Shown here: one piece after another, positions 63,801 to 64,000 of the stretch
Position numbering within the stretch: the first letter of the stretch is position 1
Layout: the number at the start of each line of letters is the position of its first letter
Source: Prauserella endophytica
GTDB taxonomy: Bacteria; Actinomycetota; Actinomycetes; Mycobacteriales; Pseudonocardiaceae
NCBI RefSeq assembly: GCF_005146945.1
Contig: NZ_SWMS01000001.1
Span: 496,001-560,000 of the forward strand
Direction: 5' to 3'
DNA: 64,000 nucleotides
Translations under genes and position numbers: made by a program
Notes under the pieces: generated by a model
What the model saw: the letters and a program-made list of their open reading frames with translations, nothing else
What the model was told of the DNA's origin: nothing
The model's database searches: none

Positions 63801-64000
63801 TCAGCGAGTGAACGACCTCGCCGCGTCGAGGAACACGTCGTTCTCCTCGGCGGTGCCGATCGTCACGCGCACGCCGTCGCCCGCGAACGGCCGCACCACG
63901 ACCTTGTGCTCCAGCGCGTGCTCGGCGAACTCGACGGTGCGCTCGCCGAGCGGCAGCCACACGAAGTTCGCGTGCGTCTCGGGAACGTCGTAGCCCGCCG
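63801..64000 (-). CDS. HisC/Pat-family aminotransferase (5' part outside window)
   Basis: Only the last 66 residues are present. They read [20 protein letters not shown], then [15 protein letters not shown] and [14 protein letters not shown], the C-terminal domain of histidinol-phosphate/aromatic aminotransferases, with the substrate-binding Arg in GVRVTIG. Whether it is hisC or the phenylalanine aminotransferase pat cannot be told from this part. Confidence 0.85.
   Translation of the reverse strand, partial: AGYDVPETHANFVWLPLGERTVEFAEHALEHKVVVRPFAGDGVRVTIGTAEENDVFLDAARSFTR

Overview
The window is high-GC actinobacterial DNA, most likely from a mycolate-free member of the Pseudonocardiaceae (Amycolatopsis, Saccharomonospora or Prauserella type). 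Three things point there. It carries a nearly complete arabinogalactan gene set (glf, glfT1, glfT2, wzm, wzt, ubiA, a Rv3807c-type phosphatase, dprE1, dprE2, one emb-type arabinosyltransferase) with no mycolate genes beside it. It has an SsgA-like sporulation protein and a bacterial proteasome activator. At least fourteen genes have a TANNNT box 6-9 nt before the start codon, the mark of leaderless transcripts. The genus is an inference.

Layout. 1-8845: the 5' part of an AfsR/SARP regulator gene, a DegT-fold protein without the PLP lysine, a divergent adenylate-forming enzyme, a GT-C membrane glycosyltransferase, a HAD phosphatase and an F420-type oxidoreductase. 9051-21735: arabinogalactan block, glf - PAP2 phosphatase - ubiA converging on emb, a second GT-C protein, dprE1-dprE2, GtrA and glfT2. 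21785-25614: a small ESX (type VII) substrate/chaperone locus (EspG-like, small helical protein, DUF3558 lipoprotein, PPE-like Gly-rich protein). 25669-28281: glfT1-wzt-wzm, the galactan export unit. 28373-37351: a glycan block with a methyltransferase, a GT29 (sialyltransferase-like) protein, a coiled-coil protein and all six genes for CMP-pseudaminic acid (pseH, pseI, pseC, pseB, pseF, pseG), then a third GT-C protein. 37436-42958: proteasome activator, a cysteine-desulfurase-like protein, quinone oxidoreductase, secreted M28 aminopeptidase and MarR regulator.

42979-46020: tRNA-Ser(UGA) followed 2.9 kb later by a copy of its 3' half. Between them lie a frameshifted, truncated integrase and a WYL regulator/RidA pair, so this is the remnant of an integrated element. 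46260-47577: an XRE/ImmA pair with a divergent small DUF2188-like gene. 47653-53172: secreted proteins, a GH3 lipoprotein, an SsgA-like protein, an AlkZ-like protein and a FabH-type ketosynthase. 53202-59367: a minus-strand run in which rsbW-sigF are followed directly by a split LigD set (PE, ligase, polymerase) and ku, then an adenylate cyclase. 59460-64000: a baeRF/Vms1-like protein, a TSUP permease, a small unknown, glmS, a decayed gene fragment and the 3' end of a HisC/Pat aminotransferase gene.

Two families of long palindromes stand out. One, with a shared GTTCAAC centre and GGCCACC arms, occurs four times, each at a gene end; in two cases the stop codon of the incoming gene lies inside it. 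The other is a 22-bp-arm hairpin lying in frame inside pseG. The most interesting system is the pseudaminic-acid pathway with a GT29-like transferase in an arabinogalactan locus, which suggests a nonulosonic-acid-decorated wall polymer.
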